From: Paracamarosporium sp. OC-R06-R3
Taxonomy: Eukaryota > Ascomycota > Dothideomycetes > Pleosporales > Didymosphaeriaceae
NCBI GenBank assembly: GCA_019828545.1
Contig: JACVRA010000503.1
Coordinates: 1 to 61,062, forward strand
Direction: 5' to 3'
DNA length: 61,062 nucleotides
Below are positions 11,161 to 21,380 of the stretch, piece after piece; within the stretch, counting starts at the first letter, position 1, and the number at the start of each line of letters is the position of its first letter. The notes below the pieces were generated by a model. That model was not told the DNA's origin. It saw only the letters and a list, made by a program, of their open reading frames with translations, and searched no databases. The position numbers were made by a program, and so were the translations under genes.

Positions 11161-12193
11161 GGGGAGTGGGGATAGGTGGTGTTGAGGGTGGAAAAAGCAT
11201 GGTAGCATGAATCGGAAGTATTTCAACAAATCGGAACGCAAACTCCGGCCTGTCGCGCGATCTGGGCTCTAGATTGATTGTCGGGACAGGCATGTTCCCT
11301 CGCAGGACGGCTGTGCGGTGCGTTTGGTGGGGTGTGGGCGACGGCGGCGGAAGCTATTGGGGAGCCAAGGCGGCCATGACGTCGGCGTACATTGACTTTT
11401 GATAACATCATGGCGAGGCAGAAGGGCATGGAACCATGCTGGCCTGAGCGGGCGGCGCGCGGCCGTGTGGACGCGTTCACGGCCGAGGAGGGGCGCGGTT
11501 GGGCTTGCAGGCATGCGGCATTAATAACGGCCAGGCGTGGTGGGGGAGGAGGAGAGGCGGAGAGGCGGCGGAGGGGGGACATGGAGGGGCAAGTGTACAC
11601 AAACACGCCGGCGGCCCATCGTCGTCGACGGCATACAAAAGCTGTGCTCCCACGCCAGCCGCCTGCTGCTGTCACCTGGCCTGCCGCCCGCCTCCCCTCG
11701 CCTCCCTTCGCCTCCCTCTCTGCACACGAAGACCGCGTCCAATCGAGCCCCGCGCCCCCTGCTGCCGCGCTGCAACGTCACCGCCCTAGCGCGCCGCTCA
11801 CGCTCACCTCTGTTGTCAACAGCTCACATCGTGCCCCCCAACATTGGCCATTCCTCTCGCATCCACTTGTTGCTGCACCCCATAGCACACCGCCCCGCCC
11901 GCCAGGCACATCCGCTCCGTAAGGTCAGTCCAGACGCCCCCTGCCCCGGCCTTCACCCCACCGCCTCGCTCCTGCCCGCTACAACGACCCCGCCAACGCC
12001 TTCCAACGCCCAGAGCTTACCTATAAATCTCACCCTCCCGTCCCATTCCCGCCTTCTTCCTCACGCTCAATTGACCTTTGGCCATTAGACAGCCACCTCA
12101 ACAACACTCCCAACAGCCACACACTAGCACAAGGTCCGTGTCATCCCTTATATACCGCCCCTCCTCGTCTGACTTGCCCGTCCAGACATCACC
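11161..12193. promoter_or_regulatory. GC-rich intergenic region and pyrimidine-rich leader of mannitol-1-phosphate dehydrogenase
   Basis: About 1 kb. Roughly 11640-12190 is C/T-rich on the plus strand (CCTCCC, CCGCCC, CACCCC blocks), a composition common upstream of strongly expressed fungal genes. A possible 5' UTR intron runs from near 12133 (GTCCGT) to CCAG at about 12182-12185. A TATATA lies at about 12150-12155, but it is only 40-45 bp from the ATG and may not be the TATA box. Short upstream frames occur in the leader. Confidence 0.45.
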
Positions 12194-13378
12194 ATGGCCC
12201 CTACCAAGAAGGCTGTTCACTTCGGCGGCGGCAACATCGGCCGTGGCTTCGTCGCCGAGTTCCTGCACAACTCTGGCTACGAGGTCGTCTTCGTCGATGT
12301 CATGGACTCCATCATCAACTCCCTCAACGACGCAAAGTCATACGTCGTCACCGAGATTGGTGCTGACGGCGAGCGCCAATTCACCATCGACAACTACCGC
12401 GCCATCAACTCAAAGTACAACATGCCCGACGTCGTCAACGAGATTGCCACCGCAGAGGTCGTCACCTGTGCCGTCGGCCCCAACATTCTCAAGTTCGTTG
12501 CAGAGCCCGTGGCCAAGGCCATCGAGGCCCGCAAGTCTGACCTCCCCCCGCTTGCCGTCATTGCCTGCGAGAACATGATCAATGCCACCACCGCGTGGAA
12601 GGGCTTCATCGAGACCTACATCAAGGACAAGCTCAATGCAAGCACACTGGACGGTATTGACAAGCGTGCCCGGTACGCCAACTCGGCTATTGACCGAATT
12701 GTGCCCCACCAGGACGAGAACGCAGGCCTCAACGTTAAGATTGAGAAGTTCTTCGAGTGGTGTGTCGAGCAGAAGCCATTCGAGAACGGCGGCAACAAGC
12801 CCGAGATCGAGGGCATCCACTACGTCGATGACCTCGAGCCATACATTGAGCGCAAGCTCTTCACTGTCAACACTTCCCACGCAACTGCCGCTTACTACGG
12901 CTACCAGAACAAGATTGCATACATCCACGAAGTCCTCCAGGACAAGAAGCTCCACGACATCGTGCGTGACGCTGTCAAGGAGACCGCTGCCCTCATTGTC
13001 AGCAAGCACGGCATCTCCCAGGAGGAGCAGGACAAGTACGTCGAGACCATCATCTCGCGTATTTCCAACCCCACACTCAAGGACAAGGTCGAGCGTGTCG
13101 GCCGTGCACCGCTCCGCAAGCTCTCCCGCAAGGAGCGCTTCATCGGCCCCGCTGCCCAGTTGGCCGAGAAGGGCTTCAAGGTCGACGCCCTGCTTGGTGC
13201 CGCCGAGCAGGCCTTCCGCTTCCAGAACGTCGAGGGCGACGAAGAGTCCGTCGAGCTCGCTAAGATTCTCAAGGAGAAGTCCGCCGAGGAGGCGGCATCC
13301 CAGATCACAGGTTTGGAGAAGGACCACCCGCTGTACGAGCCCGTCGTGGCCATCGTGAAGAAGGTCCAGGGCGCATGA
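12194..13378 (+). CDS. MPD1: Mannitol-1-phosphate 5-dehydrogenase
   Basis: Intronless 394-residue protein. It begins [19 protein letters not shown], with the GxGxxG-type NAD-binding turn at about residues 10-18, and continues with the polyol-specific long-chain dehydrogenase pattern ([16 protein letters not shown], then [10 protein letters not shown]). The catalytic segment [19 protein letters not shown] includes the conserved Lys and the Asn/His motif. It catalyses the reversible NAD-dependent conversion of fructose 6-phosphate to mannitol 1-phosphate, the first step of mannitol synthesis in many ascomycetes, in the cytosol. Third codon positions are overwhelmingly C or G, stronger than in neighbours, which suggests high expression. 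The same bias creates long antisense and +1 open frames, which I treat as shadows. Full length. Confidence 0.95.
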   Translation: MAPTKKAVHFGGGNIGRGFVAEFLHNSGYEVVFVDVMDSIINSLNDAKSYVVTEIGADGERQFTIDNYRAINSKYNMPDVVNEIATAEVVTCAVGPNILKFVAEPVAKAIEARKSDLPPLAVIACENMINATTAWKGFIETYIKDKLNASTLDGIDKRARYANSAIDRIVPHQDENAGLNVKIEKFFEWCVEQKPFENGGNKPEIEGIHYVDDLEPYIERKLFTVNTSHATAAYYGYQNKIAYIHEVLQDKKLHDIVRDAVKETAALIVSKHGISQEEQDKYVETIISRISNPTLKDKVERVGRAPLRKLSRKERFIGPAAQLAEKGFKVDALLGAAEQAFRFQNVEGDEESVELAKILKEKSAEEAASQITGLEKDHPLYEPVVAIVKKVQGA

Positions 13379-13948
13379 AGGTCCCGCATGTGAGGTGACT
13401 GGGTCACCGGGGAGAACGGATGTGTCACTACCACAAAATTCAAGAATAGGGATTGGTTAGATATTTAATACGCGGCGGGAAGATAGGAACGCCGCGTCGA
13501 TGCCCACGCGCGGGGATCTTCGACAGCAGGGACGGGAACCTCAGCCATGTCGACTTACGAATAAAATGAGATATGATCAATGATTATTATAAAAGGTTCC
13601 ACTCTGCTGCTCGTGGTGCTTGCTAACTGGTGCAGATGTCTGCTATTGATTTTGATAGTAGCTCTAGCCTTGGTGAAGCACTTTCTTAACACGGCGTACT
13701 GATCTCAGATCAACTTTCCATTTGACGTTGTCACCCAAGTTCCTGTGGACATACACATACACACTTCCGCACCAACAACTCCCTATTCACATCTCAGTCT
13801 TCTGCACCCACGTCTCTTCCTCTAACCCATCTTGATGATCATACCATTCCACTTCATGAATACTCAACTTTAAAACTATCCATCCTTGCACCAATTCACT
13901 CCCATCACTATCAAGCTGATCCTCTTCCCTCCCCTTCTCCTCCCTTCC

Positions 13949-13983
<35 letters not shown>

Positions 13984-13988
13984 TACCT
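13379..13988. other. Intergenic between convergent genes, with CCCTCA microsatellite
   Basis: About 610 bp containing 3' flanks of the mannitol dehydrogenase gene (plus) and the glycine-rich gene (minus). Pyrimidine-rich from 13790 onward and ending in the CCCTCA array. No gene seen. Confidence 0.4.
13949..13983. repeat. (CCCTCA)n microsatellite, about 5.8 units
   Basis: Five perfect CCCTCA hexamers at 13949-13978 plus a partial sixth. It sits immediately 3' of the stop codon (13989-13991, minus strand) of the MGC glycine-rich gene, so it is likely in its 3' UTR. It resembles but is not the CCCTAA telomere repeat. Confidence 0.9.
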
Positions 13989-14516
13989 TTAGAACCCGCT
14001 ACTCCCTCCTCCCCCAGAGCACCCCCCACTATCACCACCTCCCCCTCCGCTAGAGTACCCACCTCCCCCTCCGCTAGAGTACCCTCCTCCTCCTCCGCTA
14101 GAGTGCCCTCCTCCCCCTCCGCCACCACCGCCACCGCTCGAGTACCCCCCTCCACCTCCCGCGTAACTACTCGTGTACCCGGATCCAGAGCCAGATGCAT
14201 CATGTCCGTGGGCGTGGCTGTCGTTGTGTCCGTGGCCGTGGCCGTTCCCGTGAGACGGCTTGTCCTTATCCGCGCTGGGGAGATCGTACGTGTATGTGTT
14301 TAGTACGATGGCGGTGGTGTCGGGGACTGGCTTGGCGGACGTGGTCGAGGTGCTAGTTACACCACCGCCGGTGCCGGTGGGAGCGGGCTTGGAGGGCTGC
14401 GGTTTGGATTTTGGTTTTGGGGTTGTGCTTGGGGAGGGCGATTTCTCTTGCGATGCGGGTTTGGGAGGGGAGGTGGCATCTGGGGCGGGTTTGTGCTTCG
14501 AGGGGAGGCAGCCCAT
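13989..14516 (-). CDS. MGC-type glycine-rich protein, putatively dually acylated (paralogue-like A)
   Basis: Single-exon 175-residue protein starting MGCLPSK. Gly2 with Ser6 and Lys7 fits the N-myristoylation consensus, and Cys3 fits adjacent palmitoylation. About residues 8-55 are Pro/Lys/Ser/Thr-rich (SPSPSTTPKPKSKPQPSK). A histidine-rich patch follows (HGNGHGHGHNDSHAHGHD, about 89-106), then a C-terminal Gly/Tyr/Ser repeat region (GGGGGYSSG units). The DNA for the repeats is an in-frame minisatellite at about 14035-14150, likely variable in length. I infer a peripheral plasma-membrane protein with a metal-binding-like His patch and a disordered, sticky tail. No named family is recognised. 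A second MGCxxSK glycine-rich protein lies 1.1 kb upstream on the same strand. Confidence 0.7.
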   Translation of the reverse strand: MGCLPSKHKPAPDATSPPKPASQEKSPSPSTTPKPKSKPQPSKPAPTGTGGGVTSTSTTSAKPVPDTTAIVLNTYTYDLPSADKDKPSHGNGHGHGHNDSHAHGHDASGSGSGYTSSYAGGGGGYSSGGGGGGGGGGHSSGGGGGYSSGGGGGYSSGGGGGDSGGCSGGGGSSGF

Positions 14517-15625
14517 TGTGGGTGGGTGGTTGGCTGGCTTGGTGGGTGGTTGGCTAGCTTGTGTTGTTTCGGTCTGATGTGTGAGGGAGATGATGGATTG
14601 TGGAGTTGCGGGTGGAATGAGTTGTGAGCGAGGGTGAGATGCTACGATGCTGTGCTGAGGTGTTATATACGCTGTACGCTGTACGCTGGAGCGGCCCCTG
14701 CCTTGCTCACGTCTAGTCAGTCGACTTCACAGCACCTGTTGCCATGATGCGATGCGGCTATGCAAGCAAGACAAGAGCCTCGCACTACGCGCTCCCTCCC
14801 GTCCATACCTCCGAGTATTCGCCTTGCCTTGCCTTGCGGAGTATAGCATAGCACCCAGCACGTGGTCGTGGCCTTGGTCGTGGCCGTGGCCGTGGCTGTG
14901 CATCCCACACCCCTTTGCTGCCTTCACCTTATTCCCTTGCGCTTGAGCACAATACGAGCTCCAACACGAGAAGCGGACCCCAACAGCGGCTATGCTCGCC
15001 AGTTCCCTCCCAACCGCATTGAGCACGCGCGCGCGGCCGGTGAGCGCAAGGAGCAAAAGGTCGCGACGCGTCCATGCCGAATCCAGCCAAGAACCAAGCC
15101 GGAGCGCAGATCGCACGATGAATGGAGCGCATGCCGAACGTGCCTCGGCCGCGGTCTGCTCTTTCGAGCTAGAGAGGAAGAGCTCGCGCCGGCTGTCCGC
15201 GCTAAATAAGCCGCTGCACCGTCTTCCTAAGTGTTGTTGTATGTAGACTAACTACTTAGCGCGCTAACTGTGTTTGGGATCGGACAGGGCAGGGCAGCGA
15301 GCAAGGCAGATATGTACGAGGTCGTATTAACTGACGTACGCAGTTGTGGATACTGTAGGTAGGCAGAAAGAAAGGGAGTAAGGAAACGTACTTGCTTGCT
15401 TGTGACGAACGGTGCTATCGCTTCGGGCCGGCAAGTTCACTGGTTTACTTGTACATCTTGTTGAGCGCATGAGGAGAGCCGTGGGTAAGCGTACATTGAG
15501 AGGAGCAGAGAGGAGATTATTGTGCTTGGACTGCCATGTTGTTCCCGCAGTCAATTCCACCGCCGGAATCTAGCACAAGACGAAGGGTAGATAGTACACA
15601 TGTATCTGCAATCGTAACCGCATCG
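14517..15625. other. Intergenic between the two MGC glycine-rich genes
   Basis: About 1.1 kb. Near 14658-14695 there are tandem GCTGTAC units (14665-14690 region). At about 14863-14903 the minus strand could encode a His-rich string (MHSHGHGHDQGHDH) resembling the His patch of the downstream gene, but it is followed by nothing gene-like. The remainder shows no recognisable gene. Confidence 0.4.
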
Positions 15626-15841
15626 TTAACAACCGCCTCCGCCTCCGCCGCCGCCGCCTCCTGCATCTCCACCACCTCCGAAGCCTCCTCCTCCATCACC
15701 AGCATAAGTGTGATGTCTACCATGTCCTCCGCCAGCATGATGTCCTCCACCAGAGTCGCCAGCAGTCGTGGTCGCCGCGCCAGCGTAGTACCCAGCGTGA
15801 CCGCCGGGGTTTCGCTCAGATTTACTGCCGTAACAACCCAT
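15626..15841 (-). CDS. MGC-type glycine-rich small protein, putatively dually acylated (paralogue-like B)
   Basis: Single-exon 71-residue protein starting MGCYGSK, again with Gly2, Cys3, Ser6 and Lys7 for N-myristoylation plus palmitoylation. The rest is Gly/His/Ala-rich (GGGHHAGGGHGRHH) and ends in a polyglycine run closed by a final Cys. The ATG is preceded by GAAAC, a good fungal start context. Together with the MGCLPSK protein 1.1 kb away on the same strand, it looks like a diverged pair sharing an acylation signal, a His-rich patch and a Gly-rich tail. Its small size and low complexity mean a gene finder may miss it. Function unknown; I infer membrane attachment only from the N-terminus. 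Confidence 0.6.
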   Translation of the reverse strand: MGCYGSKSERNPGGHAGYYAGAATTTAGDSGGGHHAGGGHGRHHTYAGDGGGGFGGGGDAGGGGGGGGGGC

Positions 15842-16505
15842 GTTTCGTCAAAGGTTGTTCTCGACACAGCAAGAGTCGGCGATCAAAACGTAGGCACGAC
15901 TACGTAACATTGGTGAGTCTACGCGTGTGGAGCGGGTGAGTATGATGGTTACCAAGGGGTATTGCTCGCAAAACAGTACACTGATGCTTATGTTGCCTCC
16001 GACGGGTCCGTGGGCCCGGTCGGTCTCCGCAATGACGTTGTGGTGTTGGTGGAAAGGTGGTCAACTTCTCATATGTTGGTCAACACTCCAGCCCTCAAAG
16101 GGTAGGAAGGCTGTGCACAGTCACACAATGACGCCGGCCAATGAGACAGCGATTTGACTTGGCGCTGGTGTCTAAGACACCGAATAAAATGTATTCGAAG
16201 TTTGTAGGCTCTGCGAACCAAGTAAATATGTGCAGAAGAAAGAGCAAGATTTGCTGTTCTTTCAGCTGGTGCAGTTCTGAATCTTGCGGGGTAAAAAGAC
16301 GGCAGGTTCCGAGTAAGCTAAGAAACGCTCAATCGCGAGCGAACAATAAAAGAGATCTAGTTAATACAGATGGTTCGAAGAAGAAGAGGGTATACGATGC
16401 GACATGATTCGTGACGTAATTCGAAAAAGAAATCTCGGATGAATGCATGAACCGAGAACAAACGTAGAAATCGTAGTTTGGGTGCGCAATGAAGTGCGCT
16501 ATTCC

Positions 16506-16536
<31 letters not shown>

Positions 16537-16877
16537 GCACGACGGAAAACAAAAGGCCAGCCCAACTTCATAATTCTTACAAAAGACGGAGAATGCCGTT
16601 CACAATGAGAAACCCTCGCGGCAGATGCGTAGGCCAATCTTTGATCGCGTAATTCTTCCAGTCAGAATAGATAGAACCACGGTACATGCAACAGCCTGGA
16701 GCTCAATTTGATCAGGCTGCGTGCAAACGCCGTGGTCAGTGATTGGACCTCGTCCAGGTGATGCCGTCGGTTGCCGAGCTGTAATAGGCGAAGCCATCAG
16801 TCGAACTCGGCTTTAAGGTTCGGCCGAGGAGGCCGTAACGTTATTACTTCGTATTTTGGTAAGCAACTACGGTTTTC
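15842..16877. other. Intergenic with poly-A tract
   Basis: About 1 kb. It holds the upstream region of the small MGC gene, a 29-base A homopolymer (16506-16534) and the 3' flank of the Zn2Cys6 gene. No coding region recognised. Confidence 0.4.
16506..16534. repeat. Homopolymer A29
   Basis: A run of 29 consecutive A residues. It could be a slippage-prone tract or the relic tail of a retroposed sequence; I see no coding remnant next to it and no obvious target-site duplication. Confidence 0.9.
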
Positions 16878-18844
16878 TCAAACTGTACCCATGAGAAATC
16901 TCCAGAGAAACTCCTGGCTGCTTATATCGAACTGCGGGCTGACTTTCCATGGCGCAGGCAACGGATCCGAGCCGTTTGCCACACCGTTGGGCTTCAACGG
17001 AGGCAATTCTTGAAGGAGAGAAACTGTCCTTCCAGAGCCGGTGGCCAACTCGAAGGTAGATCCGTTAGGGCTGCTCCTTCCTGGCGATGTTTTGACCGCC
17101 ATCTTCATTATCGCCGTGATGCGTCTGAATCGCTCGAAAAGGTCCTCGTTGTGATCTTGCGAGTCGTGCGTTCGTGGCATTTGAGCGGAGAGTTGATCCC
17201 TGAAATATTCGAAGCTTTTTGAGATCTGTAGCTCTATAGGGTCCCACCCTGGCATCGGCGAGGTGTGAAGCGCGAGCTTGGCAAGCGTGGTCAAGCCAGC
17301 GACGAGTGCGAGCCAGTCTGTGATAGAGAGCAATTCATACTCGCTACTAGAAAGCTGGAGACTGTTGTCGAGAAATTGTTCAACGCATCGGAGGCATGTC
17401 ATGCGTTGCGACAGCTGGAACCCTGGTATCCAGGGCATGCTGTCCCGATCATATATGTCGAGTGAGGCAGTCGATTTGTAGAGAAAAATTCGAGCTACGA
17501 GCTGGATCCATCGTAACGTCCCTTAGACAGGTTAGCCTGTTTCAAAACAAATATTAGGATAATACTTACGATAGTCGTTTGCCTGCGCTTTCGTTGCAGC
17601 TTGCATATGGTCCCACTTCTCGCTAAGGCGTTTTAACTGCGCTTTTGCGACGAGCGCCGGTTCAGATTGACTGCTAAACGTTTCCTCCACATCCTCCATG
17701 AACTGGCAGATATCAATGAGGATCGGCACAATGGCGTCGGAACGATGTTCCCAGACTTCGGCGATGTCTCTCGCATACACATGCAAAGTGCTTGAATGTG
17801 ACATGCTGCGCGTCCTCCCCGAATCCAGTAAGTTGAGACTCGATGCAAGATAGTAGCATCCTAGATAGGCTCTCTTCGCTTCCCTATGCCACGTATCGTC
17901 TTTTTGCATTAGGCTTCTCGTGGGAGACGGAATTTCATCGAGCCCTAAATCGCCTGCAATACCGACGCACATTTGAAGGAGCAAGTGCACCGAAGCAGCA
18001 TGGGCATCCATGTAATGATGATGCCAGGCTATGAATACAAGAAGGCCCTGCAGCAGATCCAGACTCTTTTCTCCGTTCATTATCTTGACCATTACCAGTT
18101 TGCGAAACTCTCTGCTCAAAGAAAACTGTAGCTGAGGGGAGTCAAACGAAGCTGCAGTGAGGACCGCAAACAGAAAAATGGGTCTTTGCTGAATCATGTC
18201 CCTACAGAAACATTCCCTGGGCAACAAGACGAATGGGAAAAAGTCGGCCATTGTCCGGTAAGTCTCCAGTAACGATTCCATGTGGATGATGCTTATAGAC
18301 CGGATCACGGGATCCAAGCGACCAAGGCCGGAGATAGCATCGTTGATGGACTCCCAAAAGGACAGAGCAGATTCGGGCGTGGAGCCAGGGTTCGGAAGGA
18401 TTGGTGTTTTGACGACTGGCAATGGAGGTGCAGATGACACGATGGGGGCAGGTGTTGAGGGGCGTCTTGCAAGGTCAGTGGGTTGAGAAGGGATTGTGGC
18501 CACGGGTGGTAGAGTAGATGGAGCCGCAGAGTTTGGCGCGCTTGGTGCAGTGGTGGAAGTGACGATGGCATGTAGCTTGTCAAGTCTCTTTTCCATCTCT
18601 GCCACCTTGCTTGTTGGCTGTACTGCCGTCCTTGGTTTTGCTGGCCTTCGTCGAGCAACATGTTCGATGCATTCGACCCGAGCCTTCTGACATCTGAAGC
18701 ACGTGTTAACCCGAGCCTATGAGGTAGTGGTGCAACATACCTTTGGCAGATGCCTGCAGCTTCGGAAGGCACGCATCTTACTTTGTGTTTTCGACACCGT
18801 TCGCAGGCGAACGCGTTCCCTATCCTGCCCTCTCTTGCTTCCAT
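16878..18844 (-). CDS. Zn2Cys6 transcription factor
   Basis: Three exons (18741-18844, 17570-18693, 16878-17521) encode 623 residues; introns of 47 and 48 bp. Exon 1 ends inside the zinc cluster and exon 2 completes it. Spacing is C14-x2-C17-x6-C24-x8-C33-x2-C36-x6-C43 (ACERCRKHKVRC, then CQRCQKARVEC). A short coiled-coil (VAEMEKRLDKLHAIV) and a Pro/Ser/Thr/Ala-rich linker follow. The helical middle-homology-type region contains FFPFVLLP and YLGCYYLASSLNLLDSGR. It is a nuclear sequence-specific regulator; target genes are unknown. The intron 2 acceptor must be CTGTCTAAG, because using the earlier ACAG hits an immediate stop. An in-frame upstream ATG at 18907 would add 21 residues. Confidence 0.9.
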
Positions 18845-20595
18845 GGTGATGATGGGGTGGGAAGGCGTGGAATCGCTCGCCGCGGACTGGTGGGGAAGTC
18901 CGATCATGCCAAGACGGAGTCAGATTCGTGAAGGCGACGCGTGACGAGTGGCCGGCGAAGTACCAGAGACGCGTAGGCGTACCAAGCTAGCACAAGATGA
19001 CACTAAGCGACGTGAATGCTTCCATGCAATGTCAGAAAAGCGCATGCAACAACAAAGATCTTGGAAGGGAAACCCGATATCCGAGGTCGGGTGAAATATG
19101 GCCCGAACAACAGGTATTTCGGATGTAAGTTTCCGTCCGAAAAGCGGCTTAGCGTACTACGGCACCGATGTCACTTTCTACACTTGACGTCCGGCAGATG
19201 AACCATCGGCGGCCGATGTGTGGTCGGTGGTCCTGGCGAGCGCTATAATATGGGGCTGGCCGGAGTCGTGAGACGGTGATTGATTGGGGGGTGGCCTGCT
19301 TGAACGACGACGGCGGAGCTGTTCGACGAGAGCAAGCGTCTTGCACGCAGTGGTGGTCTAGGGGCGTGCAACCTGGAGGGAGCGGAAAGGGTCAGATGCA
19401 GCAGCAGACAGTCCTGTTTTCTTTATCGACACCTGCGCCGCGCACTGACTGAGCAGCTCGCCGGTAGGACGCCGTAAATCCCCGCTTCCGTCCGGGGCAG
19501 GCTGATCGCTGGTCGGACATTAACTGCTACCGCTGCGAGCAAAGTCGCGCGGATGTGGTTCGACCGTGGTACACGACTGTGCTGGGTGAGCCATATACGG
19601 CGCGCCTGCCACAGACTGCACTCTCACAGAAGAGAGGCGTACCACGCAGACACATGATGCAGCGAGGATAGGGCTGCCGCGAACCGACGGCAGGGCGACT
19701 CGCGGTCTCCGAGGAGGTCCTCGATGCCTCCGATCCTGGGCTTGGACAAATGCTGGGGCATGTCGCGATTTGGACGTTACGCGGGCCTGGCGCCGCGCAT
19801 CTCGGGGTTCAAAATATGGACTAGCCAATGGCGCCCGGCCATGGCCGCCATGGCTGCAACGAGAGACGGTGAGCTTCACGTTGCAGAGGAGAGAAGAGCA
19901 GATGTCGAGAGTGCGAGAGAACGAGGGAGCGCGGAGAGCGAAGGTTAAGAAGCCAACAGCGCAGGTAGGTGTTGGATGTCGGTTAACAGCGATCCGATGA
20001 ACGGAAGGCGCGCGCGCAGGGGCCGTTGCTCTGCACGCCGGATGACGCAGCGACGCCGACCAACATCGAGCCCCAGGCGCCGTCTTCGCTCGAGGTGTGA
20101 ATTGTTCCAGGTCCGCTACCCCACGCTTCAGACGTCTACCGGTAGGAGCCCATGGCCCACTCTACTTATCATGTGCATTCCCCAGGCCGAGGTCCAGCAC
20201 GCGCTTGGCCGGTCAAGCACTGACCTCCGATGCTTGGGATATATCTGACTCTCGTGAGTCTTCACCGCTGGCGGATATTAGGCTACAACCGCATGTCCCA
20301 AACGAGATACATCGGTGATGAGAAGAGCACATGCAAGGAAATCACCTCATGTCCAATATAGCATGCAGAGCATGGAATCACTCGAGCACGAGATGTGGCT
20401 CCACTGGAAGTCGCATGACATGACTCGCTTAGCCCACACATCGTAAATCAAAATTAGCACCGATCGGAGGATGTTCACGTGGAGTACAGCCGACATTTGT
20501 CGGCCTCGCCGAGAACGCTTCTTCAATTTCTTTTCGAAGCGGCAGTCTCAGGTATATCAACGTTATGCATCGTCAAACCGACATCCAACCAATCA
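18845..20595. other. Intergenic, GC-rich, no gene seen
   Basis: About 1.75 kb between the Zn2Cys6 gene and tRNA-Pro. GC-rich between 19200 and 20250, which opens long frames without protein-like composition. No repeat or RNA gene recognised. The left part is the promoter of the regulator. Confidence 0.4.
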
Positions 20596-20686
20596 GGTCT
20601 TATGGTCTAGTGGTATGATTCTCGCTTAGGGATTTGATCCTGAGCACATTTGCGAGAGGCCCCGCGTTCGAATCGCGGTAAGACCC
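20596..20686 (+). tRNA. tRNA-Pro (anticodon AGG) with 19-base intron
   Basis: Acceptor stem GGTCTTA (20596-20602) pairs with TAAGACC (20679-20685), followed by discriminator C. The A-box region is TGGTCTAGTGGTATGATTC. The anticodon stem CTCGC (20621-20625) pairs with GCGAG (20652-20656). Anticodon AGG is at 20628-20630 and G37 at 20631; the intron 20632-20650 sits at the canonical position after base 37. The T arm is CCGCGTTCGAATCGCGG. A T-rich Pol III stop follows at about 20706-20714. Confidence 0.93.
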
Positions 20687-20705
20687 CGTTGCTAGCTACT
20701 AGCGA

Positions 20706-20714
20706 TTTCTTTTT
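20706..20714 (+). terminator. Pol III terminator of tRNA-Pro
   Basis: TTTC followed by five T residues, about 20 bases after the tRNA 3' end. An uninterrupted run of five T is sufficient for fungal Pol III termination by general knowledge. Confidence 0.6.
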
Positions 20715-21380
20715 GTTCTTGATGGACATCTATCTGTCTGATGAGTTCATTGGCTTGTTTTTTGTATGAGTCGGGGGGTTGTTGGTATACACACACGACT
20801 GACTCCTTTGAATCTGGCGTAGCAGGTATAGGAGAGATCAACACTAATGAAGGCGGGAGAGAGAGTAAGGTCAGCTGCAGTTTGCCAACACCTGCTTGCA
20901 TTGCCAAGTGAACGACAGCGAATTTTCTCGCAATACACACATGCTAGGAAAAATATTTCCCTAGATTCTGGAAGATCTGCTTAAGACTGTGACGAGTAGT
21001 ATTGAATGAACCTATGAAACGGGATGTGAAGTCTATGAATGTGTGAATTGGGATACTCGAAGAACAACAACAAATGTGAAATCCAATGTGAGTACCAAGT
21101 TGTGAATATAGAAGTCTTCAGCATTACAATTAGTTTCAGAATTTCTATCCCTCGTCCATTTCCAGTACTTGACGCAATTACCTCGACGACTCTGGCAACT
21201 CTTCCTCTCCAAATTCTCTTATCAACAACAACCACACAAGCATCATATATATAGCCTTGGGAAGCAGCTTACTGTTTCCATTCATCGACAGTGTCAAACG
21301 CCATTCTTATGTTCCTTTTTACTACACTTCGGAATTCATTCAACACATACTTGTAACACTCTTTCTTTTACTTTAGCATC
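20715..21380. other. Intergenic; upstream region of the Q/P-rich membrane protein
   Basis: About 670 bp, AT-rich. TATATATA at about 21246-21253 lies roughly 130 bp before the ATG and may be the TATA element. A pyrimidine-rich stretch precedes the start. No gene seen. Confidence 0.4.

Noticed and set aside
11223..12088. Several long overlapping frames on both strands
   Set aside because: GC-rich and pyrimidine-rich leader DNA lacks stops; composition is Pro/Arg/Ser only and no frame dominates.
12410..13327. 305-codon open frame antisense to mannitol-1-phosphate dehydrogenase
   Set aside because: Leu/Val/Asp/Gly-rich shadow caused by the strong C/G third-position bias of the sense gene; no family character.
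12582..13358. 258-codon plus-strand frame inside the dehydrogenase gene
   Set aside because: Ser/Thr/Arg-rich +1 shadow of the same biased codons.
13949..13983. Interstitial telomere
   Set aside because: Unit is CCCTCA, not CCCTAA, and the context is a 3' UTR.
16506..16534. Retroposon poly-A tail
   Set aside because: No reverse-transcriptase remnant or target-site duplication seen next to it.
19520..19879. Arg/Ser/His-rich 119-codon frame
   Set aside because: GC-rich shadow without motif.
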